Shown here: in pieces, positions 24,027 to 33,061 of the stretch
Layout of the letters: each line of letters starts with the position of its first letter
Numbering within the stretch: the first letter of the stretch is position 1
NCBI GenBank assembly: GCA_964354855.1
Contig: CAYHBO010000001.1
Location: forward strand, 1-64,000
Direction: 5' to 3'
Origin: CAYHBO01 sp964354855
GTDB lineage: Bacteria > Babelota > Babeliae > Babelales > RVW-14
DNA: 64,000 nt
Translations under genes and position numbers: made by a program
The notes under the pieces: model-generated
Database searches by the model: none
What the model saw: only the letters and a program-made list of their open reading frames with translations
What the model was told of the DNA's origin: nothing

Positions 24027-25358
24027 ATGAAAACACCCATAAAATATTTGATGATCATCATCGTTACACTTTCCGGCAATAAAACGTATTGTTCACAAGA
24101 AACATCCTTAATCACCTGTCAAAATAAAAGTAATAGCGCACTTAAAACACTCCTTGTCATCGTTGGCAATGAACCCATCTTAAAACAGGTCGCTCACATT
24201 GCAGCCTTTGATCTTGCATTTACCGATCAACTTATCCCTGAAGTTAAATGTGCCACCGAAGTTGTTAACAGAAAGATGATGAAAAAATTTTTTGAGGAAG
24301 ATTATTCACTGTGCATACAACTCAAAGTAATTTCAATGAAAAAAAATAAAGAAATTGTTGGCGTTAATGTCAAAGACACCGAAACCGGCGAAACGCTATT
24401 TGAGAAATCTTTCCCATGCACCGCAAAATCAATCGCATTTGATAGCCATAAAATCGCATTTTCATTAATACCTGAACTTACCGGACATCCAAGCACCGCT
24501 CTGAGTAGCCTTGCCTACTGTGAACAATATCATCCAGGTGAAAAAAGCATTTGCGTAGCCGACTACTCATGCTTTACCAAACGCGTCATTCTAAAAGATA
24601 AAGCATTAAATATCGCCCCGGCTTGGCATACCAACACTGAACATCTTTTTTACTCACGCTTCACCAAACGTAACAGCCAACTTCGCTGTTACGATTTCAC
24701 AACCAATAAATCTAAAATTCTATGCTCATATGATGGCATTAACATGCAACCAAGCTGTTCACATGATGGCAAACAGGTAGTACTTAGTATGTCAGGAAAA
24801 AGAGGCAACACCGAACTGTATCTTTATGATCCACGCCTTTGCAAAATGGCCGGCAAAAGAGTTTTTAAACAACTCACCAAAAACGGTGGTAGTAATGTTT
24901 CGCCATGTATGATGAAAAATGGCGACGTTATTTTCTGTTCAGACTTTGAAACCGGCTCCCCACAAATTTACCTTCTCAAAATTGCAACCGGCGAAACGAA
25001 AAGAATTACTAGCAGAGAAGGTTATTGCGCTGGCCCATCATACCATGAAGCAAGTAACGCCGTCATCTACACGAGATTACTTGATGGCATTTTTCAACTA
25101 TTTAGTGTTAACTTAAGCGATAAGCACCCAAGAGAACGTCAATTAACTAATTCATCAGGGGATAAACTCGATCCATCATGGTCCCCATGTGGCCGCTATG
25201 TTGCATTTACGTATGATTACATTGATTCCATAACAAAAAAACGCGTACCGCAAGTAGCCATGCTTAACTATCATAGTGGCACGATACGTATTCTCACTAA
25301 GGATCCTGTCCCTAAGAGCTTTGTGACCTGGACTGGCCGCACACATTATCATTGTTAA
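24027..25358 (+). CDS. tolB: TolB-like periplasmic beta-propeller protein
   Basis: A 443-residue protein with a signal peptide (about 1-23), an N-terminal alpha/beta domain (about 35-160), and a C-terminal beta-propeller built from WD40-like PD40 units. The repeated pattern is seen as QPSCSHDGKQVVLSMSG, NVSPCMMKNGDVIFCSD, GPSYHEASNAVIYTRL and DPSWSPCGRYVAFTYD. TolB is part of the Tol-Pal system that keeps the outer membrane attached during division. No tolA, tolQ, tolR or pal lies beside it here. The propeller has more cysteines than usual, which would suit disulfide formation in the periplasm. Confidence 0.85.
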   Translation: MKTPIKYLMIIIVTLSGNKTYCSQETSLITCQNKSNSALKTLLVIVGNEPILKQVAHIAAFDLAFTDQLIPEVKCATEVVNRKMMKKFFEEDYSLCIQLKVISMKKNKEIVGVNVKDTETGETLFEKSFPCTAKSIAFDSHKIAFSLIPELTGHPSTALSSLAYCEQYHPGEKSICVADYSCFTKRVILKDKALNIAPAWHTNTEHLFYSRFTKRNSQLRCYDFTTNKSKILCSYDGINMQPSCSHDGKQVVLSMSGKRGNTELYLYDPRLCKMAGKRVFKQLTKNGGSNVSPCMMKNGDVIFCSDFETGSPQIYLLKIATGETKRITSREGYCAGPSYHEASNAVIYTRLLDGIFQLFSVNLSDKHPRERQLTNSSGDKLDPSWSPCGRYVAFTYDYIDSITKKRVPQVAMLNYHSGTIRILTKDPVPKSFVTWTGRTHYHC

Positions 25359-25492
25359 AAACAGCTTTGTTGGTCTATTTCACCTAAGGACTAGCATTCA
25401 ATCATTTTATTTATTAAAATAAGCTATTAATTATCTCGTTGTTATCAATTATTTTGGTCCATTTGACAAAAAAACTGAGGGGTTTAATCCAC

Positions 25493-27328
25493 ATGAAACA
25501 CTTTAAAAACATGTACTCCAGAAAAAAAAATAATTTCCCTTCAAAAGGCCCTAACGGCTTGTGGGTTTTATTACTACTTATGACAGCAGGAATTTTATAT
25601 CTTCTGTGGCACAACAGTAAAGACATCAATATAGAATCAGTTACTTATTCAAAACTTATTTCTTCGGTACAAGAAGGCAAAGTAAAAACCATTAAAGTAC
25701 AAGATCAACGCGTTGATGGTATTTACCAAGATGGTAAAGCATTCTCAACCTACATTGTGCCAACCGAAGGTTTTTGGGAGCTTCTCGTCAGCAAAAAAGT
25801 TGATGTAGAAATTTTTCCTCTAGAAAAACAATCATGGGGAGCGTATCTCTTTATCTCGCTCTTACCTTTCTTGCTTATCATGTTGTTCTTCTATTTTAAA
25901 CAAGGACAAGGTGGCGGCGGTGGCAATAAAATATTCAGCGTAGGAAAAAGCAAAGCCAAACTTTTCGCTCCAAATTCCGTTCAAATAATGTTTAAAGATG
26001 TTGCTGGTGCGCATGAGGCAAAGGAAGATCTCAAAGACATTGTCGACTTTCTTAAAAGCCCCGACCGCTTTGATAAGCTAGGTGCAAAAATTCCTCGCGG
26101 CATCTTGCTTAGCGGCGCTCCTGGTAATGGTAAAACATTACTTGCAAAAGCGGTTGCTGGCGAAGCACATTGCCCGTTCTTTAGCATTAGTGGTTCGGAC
26201 TTTGTTGAAGTTTTTGTGGGAGTTGGTGCATCTCGCGTACGTGATTTATTCCATCAAGCACGTAAAAATGCTCCGTGCATTGTATTTATTGATGAAATCG
26301 ATGCCGTAGGACGTCAACGCGGCGTTGGCCTTGGTGGCGGCAATGACGAACGTGAACAAACCCTTAACCAATTATTAACGGAAATGGACGGTTTTACCAC
26401 CGATCCAGGTACGGTTATCATCATTGGCGCAACCAACCGACAAGACGTTCTTGATAAAGCATTATTGCGCCCTGGACGTTTTGATCGTATCATCGAAGTT
26501 CCTTATCCTGACATTACCAGCCGCGAAGAAATTCTTCGTGTGCATATTAAAAATGTTAAAGTTTCACCGGAAGTTGATTTACATAAAGTTGCACGTGGAA
26601 CCCCTGGTTTTAGTGGGGCTGACTTAGCAAACCTTATCAATGAAGCAGCATTGTTAGCTTCTAAAAGAAATGAAGAAACAGTATCTATTGCAGCGTTTGA
26701 ACAAGCGCGCGACAAGGTTATGTTAGGCGCAGAACGTAAAACCATGATATTTACCGAAAAAGATAAAGAAATGACCGCGTATCATGAAGCTGGTCATACA
26801 CTTTTAAACCTTTTACTTCCGGATACCGATCCTTTCCATAAGGTAACCATTATCCCTCGTGGTAAAGCACTTGGCGTTTCATGGTCACTCCCTGAACGCG
26901 ATAAATATTCCCAAACTAAAACTGAAATGCTATCACGTATTACCGTCTGTTTTGGCGGTCTACTCGGCGAAAAATTAACCTTCAACGAGCAAACAAGCGG
27001 CGTATCCAACGACCTACAACAGGCTACCCGTATCGCTCGTGCCATGGTGCAACGCTTTGGGATGTCTGACTTGGGACCAATTGATTTCCATCAAGAAACT
27101 GACACCTACCCCCAAACCAAAGAGATTTCTGAGCGTACTTCTGAACGAATTGATCAAGAAGTTGAAAAAATTATGAAAGAATGCTATGAGAATGGTAAGA
27201 AGCTAATCACTGATCATATGGACAAATTTAAACTCCTTGCAAAAATGTTACTTGAAAAGGAAACATTGCTTGCACAAGAGGTCTATACCCTCCTTGATAT
27301 CACACCACGATCAAACCATACATTTTAG
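25493..27328 (+). CDS. ftsH: ATP-dependent zinc metalloprotease FtsH
   Basis: The full-length membrane protease (611 residues from the ATG at 25493, which has GAGGGG ten bases upstream; a TTG 18 codons earlier is less likely). Two membrane segments near 20-36 and 105-125 flank a small periplasmic domain. The AAA module has Walker A GAPGNGKT (usually GPPGTGKT), Walker [10 protein letters not shown] and the arginine finger RPGRFDR. The peptidase domain has the zinc site HEAGH and, further on, SNDLQQAT with the third ligand Asp. FtsH degrades membrane and short-lived cytosolic proteins such as LpxC. This complete copy contrasts with the two truncated relatives at 3-5 kb. Confidence 0.96.
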   Translation: MKHFKNMYSRKKNNFPSKGPNGLWVLLLLMTAGILYLLWHNSKDINIESVTYSKLISSVQEGKVKTIKVQDQRVDGIYQDGKAFSTYIVPTEGFWELLVSKKVDVEIFPLEKQSWGAYLFISLLPFLLIMLFFYFKQGQGGGGGNKIFSVGKSKAKLFAPNSVQIMFKDVAGAHEAKEDLKDIVDFLKSPDRFDKLGAKIPRGILLSGAPGNGKTLLAKAVAGEAHCPFFSISGSDFVEVFVGVGASRVRDLFHQARKNAPCIVFIDEIDAVGRQRGVGLGGGNDEREQTLNQLLTEMDGFTTDPGTVIIIGATNRQDVLDKALLRPGRFDRIIEVPYPDITSREEILRVHIKNVKVSPEVDLHKVARGTPGFSGADLANLINEAALLASKRNEETVSIAAFEQARDKVMLGAERKTMIFTEKDKEMTAYHEAGHTLLNLLLPDTDPFHKVTIIPRGKALGVSWSLPERDKYSQTKTEMLSRITVCFGGLLGEKLTFNEQTSGVSNDLQQATRIARAMVQRFGMSDLGPIDFHQETDTYPQTKEISERTSERIDQEVEKIMKECYENGKKLITDHMDKFKLLAKMLLEKETLLAQEVYTLLDITPRSNHTF

Positions 27329-27411
27329 GGGCTTTTAAAATACAAACTTTTTTGCTACTATGACATTTTATTACATTAATTTCCGATGGCTTATGAAAGG
27401 ATATAGGCAAC

Positions 27412-27609
27412 ATGGCTAATATTTGCGCTATCTGCGATAAACACCCACGCACTGCTAATAACGTGAGTAATGCTAACAATAAAACCGTTCGTTGGGTATA
27501 TCCAAACGTTCGTGTTATGCGATTTACCTTAAAAGGTCAACGCGAAGTACACCGTTCAGCAGTTTGCACCAAGTGTGTTAAAGCTGGAAAAATTGAAAAA
27601 GTAGTATAA
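27412..27609 (+). CDS. rpmB: Ribosomal protein bL28, zinc-binding form
   Basis: A 65-residue large-subunit protein. Two Cys-x-x-Cys pairs (Cys5/Cys8 and Cys52/Cys55) mark the zinc-carrying form of L28. The core VRWVYPNVRVMRFTLKG is typical. GGATATAGGC precedes the ATG. It is followed by rpsT after 37 bases, and the two are probably one transcription unit. Confidence 0.95.
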   Translation: MANICAICDKHPRTANNVSNANNKTVRWVYPNVRVMRFTLKGQREVHRSAVCTKCVKAGKIEKVV

Positions 27610-27646
27610 CTAATAGACTAACAGAAATATAAGAAGGTTCTAGCCC

Positions 27647-27910
27647 ATGGCAAATATTAAATCTGCTGCGAAACGCGCTCTCACTAACGAAAAAAGCAAT
27701 GCTCGCAATGTTGCTCGTAAATCTGAAATCAAAACCGCTACAAAAAAAGTTATGGCTGCTCTTGCAGACAATAACCTTGTTGAAGCGAAAGAACTTTTAA
27801 AATCTGCTGAATCAAAAATCGCACGCGCATGCGGCAAAGGTGTTTTAAAAGACAACACTGCTTCACGAAAAATCAGCAGACTTGCAAAACGAGTCGCTGC
27901 TGCGCAATAA
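27647..27910 (+). CDS. rpsT: Ribosomal protein bS20
   Basis: An 87-residue small-subunit protein of the usual length, all-helical and very basic. It begins ANIKSAAKRALTNEKSN and carries the family pattern of Lys/Ala-rich helices ending KISRLAKRVAA. AAGAAGG precedes the ATG. It lies between rpmB and a VOC-fold gene on the same strand. Confidence 0.95.
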   Translation: MANIKSAAKRALTNEKSNARNVARKSEIKTATKKVMAALADNNLVEAKELLKSAESKIARACGKGVLKDNTASRKISRLAKRVAAAQ

Positions 27911-27972
27911 ATAAGACAAGAATAAGCGTAGTATAAATCTTAACGGCTTTTTTAAAGGGGAAAGTTGAAGAT

Positions 27973-28566
27973 ATGAAGAACGGAGAGCTTGTTGTTATTG
28001 TGGATTCTGTTGAAGATGCCGTAAAGTTTTACACTGAGCGCCTTGCATTTGATATCGCGAACTTACAAATCGATACAGAAAATCCACACCAACTTGGGTA
28101 TGCACACCTACGCAAAGGAAAATGTTCGGTAATCTTTAGAAAACCAAACGTTCAGGAATTTGCAGAATTTACCTTTATTAAACGCTGTTCAAGTCGCTGC
28201 GTCGTTTTACAAGTCGACATGAAAAACGGGCTTGATAAATACTTCACCAAGTGTGAGAAAAAAGACGTTGTTGTTATCCAAGAGCCTCGTGAAGTTACAC
28301 CTGGAGTGCGATCATTCGTGATCGCTGATCCATTCGGCGTAAAGTTAATCTTCACTCAAGCAACAAGCACCAATAAACCTCTTGATTTAAACGCATTTGG
28401 TGTACAGATTCAAAGAAACAACTTAAGTAATCGTCAAGATGCTGAAAAAGCGTATCTTGAACAAATCGCAGTACAACTTAAAAGATTTGGCGTGTTGCGT
28501 CGAGCCTCAAAGAAATATGCTAAAACAAGAATTAAAGAACTTGTAGTAGCGGCGAATAAAAAATAA
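27973..28566 (+). CDS. VOC-fold (glyoxalase-like) protein with basic tail
   Basis: The first 125 residues form a vicinal-oxygen-chelate domain: VDSVEDAVKFYTERLAFDI at the start and VIADPFGVKLIFTQ at the end are the typical first and last elements. The usual metal ligands are not clearly conserved (an expected His/Glu near the start and the final Glu are absent or shifted), so it may bind rather than catalyse. Residues 135-197 form a Lys/Arg-rich helical extension not found in ordinary glyoxalases. An AAGGGGAAAG site precedes the ATG. The gene follows rpsT by 62 bases and ends in a bidirectional terminator. Confidence 0.72.
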   Translation: MKNGELVVIVDSVEDAVKFYTERLAFDIANLQIDTENPHQLGYAHLRKGKCSVIFRKPNVQEFAEFTFIKRCSSRCVVLQVDMKNGLDKYFTKCEKKDVVVIQEPREVTPGVRSFVIADPFGVKLIFTQATSTNKPLDLNAFGVQIQRNNLSNRQDAEKAYLEQIAVQLKRFGVLRRASKKYAKTRIKELVVAANKK

Positions 28567-28576
28567 GATTCTATTT

Positions 28577-28609
28577 AAAAAGGGCAGAGACAATCTCTCT
28601 GCCCTTTTT
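28577..28609. terminator. Bidirectional terminator between VOC and cca genes
   Basis: AAAAAGGGCAGAGA (28577-28590) pairs perfectly with TCTCTGCCCTTTTT (28596-28609) across a five-base loop. The A-run on one side and T-run on the other make it work for both converging genes. Confidence 0.9.
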
Positions 28610-28613
28610 AACA

Positions 28614-30026
28614 TTATTTCAAAACTCTTCTCTTAAGTTCTTCAGGATCCTTGATCCCTTCTTCCAACTGAATCTCATACGCTTGCTTAAGTATCACACC
28701 CATTGCAGGGCCGGGCGGCATATCATCAAGCAGATCTCTTCCTTGAAGCACCGGTGGTTCAGGCTTATAGGTCACCTGTGCTTGTTCAGCTTTTTCAAGA
28801 AATTCATCCAGTTCTTTAAAGGAGCTTTCAAGTGGCTCAGGACCATTTTTATTTGTTCCACGACAATCGGCTAATGCAAGCAATGCAAGCTGATACATAG
28901 AAACATCGGGTGAAAGTTGTGATGCAAGCCGCTTGTACGCTGCAGCTTTTGCTTTACCTATAACCAAGGCAAATGGACGCATGTGATACAACACAAACTT
29001 ACTAACCGCGTTGATTAAATAATGATCATGGGTAAAACGATACAATAGACGCTGCGCCAATGGCACACCTTCTTGGTCATGCCCATAACAACGCAGCTGC
29101 TCATCAGTAGTCGTTGCCTTCCCTAGGTCATGACACAGCGCAGCAAGTACCAGATATAATTTTTCTTGTTCATCACGGTAACTGAGTTCGGCAGCCGCAT
29201 CTACCGCCTGCATGGTATGCTCAAACACATCACCTTCAGGATGATAAGCAGGATTTTGTTTAATCCCGATCAGAGCATGAAGCTCAGGAAAAAGCTCCTG
29301 GAGGCGCCAAATTTCAGCTAACCAACGAAACCCCAATGACGGACGTCGTGATTTTAGAATTAATTTTTTGATTTCTTCTTCAATACGCTCACGCGCAATC
29401 GGATTTTTAGTATAGACGTCATGAAGATTCATGGTTATACAAAGCTGTTGAAGCTCGGCATCAGGGATCATTTCAAAACGCCCAATGAACTGCATCACAC
29501 GAAAAAACCGTAATGGGTCTTCAAGAAAAAGAGTGGAATCAACGGCAGATAATTTTTTATTTTTGATTGCGTCAAGACCACCATATGGGTCAACAATCAC
29601 CATCGAAGTAGATTCACCATCAATGACATCGTTAAGATTAATTCCCATAGCATTCATCGTAATATCGCGTCGCCGTGCTGCTTGTTCAAAGGTCATAGAA
29701 GGGTCAATATCAACCGTTGGCTTACGTCCCAGGCTATCACGTCGTGGCAATGACCAGTCAACATCAAGTCCATGGATACGAAACACGCCGAACTGTTTTC
29801 CAATCAAGCTAACTTCACCAAAGCGCTCCAGCACCGCCTGAACTTTTTCAAGTGACTGACCATGCACTTCGATATCAATATCTTTAATATCAATTCCCAT
29901 CACCAAATCACGAACACAGCCACCAACTAAATATGCTATGGCACCCTGTTCTTTTAATGCTTTTAAGATGGGAGTTAGTGGAGAAATAAGAGTGAGAAGT
30001 AATGTATTATTTTTCATAGTATTCAT
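28614..30026 (-). CDS. cca: CCA-adding tRNA nucleotidyltransferase with HD domain
   Basis: This enzyme adds or repairs the 3' CCA of tRNAs. The N-terminal nucleotidyltransferase head has YLVGGCVRDLVMG and the metal-binding pair DIDIEVHG, then the RRDITMNAMG motif. A middle region with DPLRFFRVMQF and ERIEEEIKKLI is typical of class II enzymes. A C-terminal HD domain (HTMQAV...CHDLGKA) suggests the multifunctional form with phosphatase/phosphodiesterase activity. 470 residues. tRNA-Ser in this window has no encoded CCA, so the enzyme is required. The gene lies 19 bases downstream of the MarR gene. Confidence 0.9.
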   Translation of the reverse strand: MNTMKNNTLLLTLISPLTPILKALKEQGAIAYLVGGCVRDLVMGIDIKDIDIEVHGQSLEKVQAVLERFGEVSLIGKQFGVFRIHGLDVDWSLPRRDSLGRKPTVDIDPSMTFEQAARRRDITMNAMGINLNDVIDGESTSMVIVDPYGGLDAIKNKKLSAVDSTLFLEDPLRFFRVMQFIGRFEMIPDAELQQLCITMNLHDVYTKNPIARERIEEEIKKLILKSRRPSLGFRWLAEIWRLQELFPELHALIGIKQNPAYHPEGDVFEHTMQAVDAAAELSYRDEQEKLYLVLAALCHDLGKATTTDEQLRCYGHDQEGVPLAQRLLYRFTHDHYLINAVSKFVLYHMRPFALVIGKAKAAAYKRLASQLSPDVSMYQLALLALADCRGTNKNGPEPLESSFKELDEFLEKAEQAQVTYKPEPPVLQGRDLLDDMPPGPAMGVILKQAYEIQLEEGIKDPEELKRRVLK

Positions 30027-30044
30027 TTTATCGTTGGTAATCGC

Positions 30045-30503
30045 TTAAGGCAACAAAACACAGAACTGTTTTACCAGTCGCTTAACATCATTCCCCAGCG
30101 GCTCAAAAAAAATTTCGTCGGCCGCTTCAACCACCTTCATTACCTTCTTAAGTTTTTCAAGCCCACGAGAAGTAAGTTTTGGATATTTCGCCCGTTCATC
30201 GCCTTCTTTACGAATACGTGTAATTAATTCTTTTTTTTCAAGGCTACGTACCACTTGCGAGGTCATCGTCACATCACATGCAGCAAACGATGCAAGATCT
30301 CGCTGTGATGCCACTGAACCATCTTTTGCTAAGTACCCGATTGCAGCAAGTAAGACAAATTGTATATGGGTCAAATCGTGAGGAGCAAGAGCCGCTTCAA
30401 TGTTACGTTTCCACACAAAGTACACACGCCACAACAAAAATCCTGGACTATCATTCGCGGTTGGGTAGGCAGAAAGTTCTTTAAAATCAATAAACTTTAA
30501 CAT
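30045..30503 (-). CDS. MarR-family transcriptional regulator
   Basis: A 152-residue winged-helix protein with the MarR layout: an N-terminal helix (SPGFLLWRVYFVWKRNIEAAL), then LTHIQFVLLAAIGYL, the recognition helix region SQRDLASFAACDVTMTSQVVRSLEKKELI, and the wing (RKEGDERAKYPKLTSRGLEKL). The ATG overlaps the stop codon of the upstream secreted-protein gene (TGATG), so it is translationally coupled to a set of small secreted proteins. It may regulate that operon, but its ligand and target are unknown. Confidence 0.88.
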   Translation of the reverse strand: MLKFIDFKELSAYPTANDSPGFLLWRVYFVWKRNIEAALAPHDLTHIQFVLLAAIGYLAKDGSVASQRDLASFAACDVTMTSQVVRSLEKKELITRIRKEGDERAKYPKLTSRGLEKLKKVMKVVEAADEIFFEPLGNDVKRLVKQFCVLLP

Positions 30504-31152
30504 CACTTACTCATCCTAATTTTTTTCATATTTTTTGGATTACTTAATGAACCATCTATGCGTGCATATAATTCATAAGGCTCAAAAAAACGTTTTAAAA
30601 CTCCACTTTCACTACCAAACTTAACACAATATTCAGACTTATTTTGAGTTAGGTTAAAACAATCTTTGTTATCAAAGATTGTTTTTCTAAGAATAAGAAT
30701 GACATAAACACAGTCGTAAACACATACTTTCTTTAATGATTGCAAGTCACTCATCGCGGAAAAGCACCTTTTACCATCTAAAATAACATTACTATCATTA
30801 NNNNNNNNNNNNNNNNNNNNNNNNNNNNNNNNNNNNNNNNNNNNNNNNNNNNNNNNNNNNNNNNNNNNNNNNNNNNNNNNNNNNNNNNNNNNNNNNNNNN
30901 GTCACTCATCGCGGAAAAGCACCTTTTACCATCTAAAATAACATTACTATCATTATTCCACTCATCCACAGGACATAACGTAAAAATTTCTGTTCCATCA
31001 AGAACTCTCTGTTCACATTCTAGCTTTATAACCACAGGCTGATGGTTACTATGTGGCGAAAATCGACGATGACCTCGTTGCATAGAATAAACCTGTGCCT
31101 GCACAAGAACCAATATTATAAGAAAAAATAGATAATTTGTCCTACGCTGCAT
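30503..31152 (-). CDS. Small secreted protein, split by an artificial assembly gap
   Basis: The first 84 codons (31152 down to 30901) encode a signal peptide (to about residue 23, VYSM) and a basic mature region. The run of 100 N follows. Removing the N run and one copy of the 55-base sequence that flanks it joins codon 84 (...FSAMSD) in frame to LQSLKKVCVYD, continuing to a stop at 30503. The repaired protein would be 164 residues with several cysteines and no recognised domain. The ATG overlaps the upstream gene by 11 bases. The apparent separate 83-codon frame starting at 30754 is only the 3' half of this gene. Confidence 0.75.
30746..30955. other. 100-N assembly gap with identical 55-base flanks
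   Basis: N runs from 30801 to 30900. The 55 bases ending at 30800 (30746-30800) are identical to the 55 bases starting at 30901 (30901-30955), beginning GTCACTCATCGCGGAAAAGC. Contig ends that share exactly a k-mer-length overlap are a known product of de Bruijn assemblers, so the two contigs almost certainly join directly and the gap holds no sequence. Confidence 0.88.
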
Positions 31153-31612
31153 TCGGAACCGATTTAAACAATTGAGAAAACTTATGATCTTGAATCGCTT
31201 TACAACAAAGGCTTTCTAATGCAATCAAATCACAAATAGAAAACGGAACTTCGGGGCCCCTTTGAGTATCTTTTGCACGAAACTGATACGTTTTTTCGTC
31301 TTTTGAATCGACTACTCCATACTTACCCAACTCATTTACTGCTACTTTTATAACAACAAAAACACGTTCATTGTTCTCTTCCTCATGTTTAGCTAAACAT
31401 GATTTCCACCCACTCTCTTCAATAAAAATTATTGAATCTTTTTCTTCTCCAAAAGGCTCCAAATACCCTCTAGTTTCATAAATCTCAATAATTTTTTTAG
31501 GAAGAATTTTGTAAAGACATTCTGGGAATTCTGCTCTAGGCTGCATAGCAATCAATCCCGATCGCATGACAAATAATAAACAAAAACCTAACATTAATTT
31601 TTTAATCTTCAT
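31142..31612 (-). CDS. Small secreted protein of unknown function
   Basis: A 156-residue protein with a signal peptide (1-22, MKIKKLMLGFCLLFVMRSGLIAM). The mature part is mixed alpha/beta and acidic, with several cysteines (Cys near 32, 71, 126 and a Cys-Cys near 135). No known domain is seen. The start overlaps the stop of the upstream gene by four bases, and the end overlaps the next gene by 11 bases, so it is the middle member of a coupled minus-strand set of three small exported proteins followed by marR. Confidence 0.72.
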   Translation of the reverse strand: MKIKKLMLGFCLLFVMRSGLIAMQPRAEFPECLYKILPKKIIEIYETRGYLEPFGEEKDSIIFIEESGWKSCLAKHEEENNERVFVVIKVAVNELGKYGVVDSKDEKTYQFRAKDTQRGPEVPFSICDLIALESLCCKAIQDHKFSQLFKSVPNAA

Positions 31613-32040
31613 CGAATAAACCCTTCATAACAAAATCGCTTAGGAATCCAATATCCCTTAAGAAAATAAGCAACTCTTCCTAATGTATCTAGCTCGTATT
31701 CCAAAGAACACCCAACAGATTTCATCTCTTTTAATGACACTAAATATCGGCTTTCTTTCCAGTGGACACTTTCTTGTTCTGTGTACAGGCGTGTACGTCC
31801 ACCAATGATGTAAACATCATACTCAAGCGCTGAATGTGACGGGATAAACGTCACTCCATTAGGATTATCACAAACAAGAACATCTCGCGCCTTGCCATTA
31901 ATTTCGTTTTTGAACTGAATCCACACTGGAACCTTAGTTGCTTTAATGTAAAGCAAAGGCAGATCTTGGTACTGCATCGCAACCAACCCATCTTGAGCCC
32001 CAACCAGCAATCAAATAATCATCAAAATTTTATGCACACC
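31609..32040 (-). pseudogene. Small secreted protein gene with a stop codon in its signal peptide
   Basis: Read from GTG at 32040 or ATG at 32022, the first codons encode a signal peptide (CIKILMII-stop-LLVGAQDGLVAM) interrupted by one TGA at 32011-32013. The frame then continues open for 133 codons to 31609. Without the stop this would be a normal exported protein like its two downstream neighbours. Re-initiation at the TTG just after the stop would leave a shortened signal. TGA is used as a normal stop elsewhere in the window, so recoding is unlikely. Either this is a fresh nonsense mutation or a sequencing error. The mature domain has no recognised motif. Confidence 0.6.
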
Positions 32041-32046
32041 TTACAT

Positions 32047-32472
32047 TTAAACTCCCTTGTAACCCATATCTTTTGTTATAAGAGAAAAATCTTGAAGCGA
32101 GATAATAAAGCAACCGCGGCGAAATGGGAAGCCCCAGTGCTGCTTATTTTTTATAAAGGTTAATTCATTAATCAATGGTTCGATAGAAATGTCCTTAATT
32201 TTCTTGAATGCTACGTCACGTCGCCAGGGAATAAAATCATCACTCATCTTGAATTGATAAGGCTCACCTTCTTGCACTTGTCCCAATGCGGTAAATTTTC
32301 GGTACGGCGTTTTTTCACCAAAAATTTCTACGGGAGAGTAGTACAAAACCCAGTCTCCTGGCTTGATTCGTTGCAAGGGGCCACATTTACCATGGCACAC
32401 TTGCATGATGCCCGCCTTAACCCCAAGTCGCACATGTTCGCGACTTGCAACCGCTATCCAATAAGACGTCAT
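32047..32472 (-). CDS. EVE domain protein (UPF0310 type)
   Basis: A 141-residue single-domain protein of the PUA-like EVE fold. It matches the family pattern: MTSYWIAVASREHV at the start, GIMQVCHGKCGPLQRIKPGDWVLYYSP, and a Phe-Arg-Arg-Gly-x-Phe strand near the end. EVE domains bind modified bases in DNA or RNA; those of this subfamily are small stand-alone proteins. It shares a four-base start/stop overlap with the VOC gene upstream. The close agreement with the common bacterial form, unlike most proteins here, could mean recent acquisition. Confidence 0.85.
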   Translation of the reverse strand: MTSYWIAVASREHVRLGVKAGIMQVCHGKCGPLQRIKPGDWVLYYSPVEIFGEKTPYRKFTALGQVQEGEPYQFKMSDDFIPWRRDVAFKKIKDISIEPLINELTFIKNKQHWGFPFRRGCFIISLQDFSLITKDMGYKGV

Positions 32473-32840
32473 ACAGGCTCCTCAGGCCAAAACACTCTAA
32501 TGCGGTGTCCATCTGGATCAAGCGCAACAAAAGTACGCCCGGCTTCATCAGTTGTTGGTTCTTGCGCCATTGAAATACCAAGGCCACGCCATTTACGATA
32601 TGTATCGTCGACCTCTTTTTCAGCAAACGCAATCTCACTTGCTCCTGGAAGCCCGGTAACTTTTGGCATCGCAGTAACCGCTGACCACAAGCCAAGGCTT
32701 ATCCCATTAGGCATCGTAAACATCACGAATGTTGCTGATTCCTGTGTCGGCTCAAGATTTAAAAGACGCGCATAAAAGTCACCACTGATTAATGGATCTT
32801 TTACAAACAAAATAACAAAGTTAAGTGATTGAACTGACAT
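32469..32840 (-). CDS. Glyoxalase/VOC-family protein
   Basis: A 123-residue VOC protein with the two beta-alpha-beta-beta-beta modules: LNFVILFVKDPLISGDFYARLLN at the start and FVALDPDGHRIRVFWPEE at the end. Members include glyoxalases, bleomycin-type resistance proteins and dioxygenases; the sequence does not say which. It starts with AAAGG eight bases upstream and overlaps the EVE gene by four bases, forming a two-gene unit that leads into the secreted-protein/marR run. Confidence 0.83.
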   Translation of the reverse strand: MSVQSLNFVILFVKDPLISGDFYARLLNLEPTQESATFVMFTMPNGISLGLWSAVTAMPKVTGLPGASEIAFAEKEVDDTYRKWRGLGISMAQEPTTDEAGRTFVALDPDGHRIRVFWPEEPV

Positions 32841-32939
32841 AACAAGCCTTTCATTTTAGTAGTTATTAATATTATATGTATACATACTATAATAATGGAT
32901 TTTGAGAATTACGTCAAATGGGGCGCTTAGCCGCTCGTA

Positions 32940-32973
32940 CCCCTCTACTCACTCGTTCCATCGGGGCGAACGG
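32940..32973. repeat. Family C repeat, single intergenic copy
   Basis: CCCCTCTACTCACTCGTTCC followed by ATCGGGGCGAACGG matches the arms at 14476-14567 and the intragenic copies at 39551 and 51887. It lies between the divergent VOC and lptA genes. Confidence 0.75.
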
Positions 32974-33061
32974 CATTTTAAAAAAGGCCCCCTTCTTTTT
33001 TTATGCATATATGCTAAAATGCAACCCTAGCGTTATATAATCACAAAACAAAGGAGCCTCC

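Noticed and set aside
30503..30754. Separate 83-codon gene before marR
   Set aside because: It is the 3' half of the gene split by the assembly gap; its apparent start MSD is the internal MSD of the joined protein.
32011..32013. TGA read as tryptophan (recoded genetic code)
   Set aside because: Tryptophan is encoded by TGG throughout the window, and TGA ends other genes, for example at 30503, so a local mutation or sequencing error is more likely.
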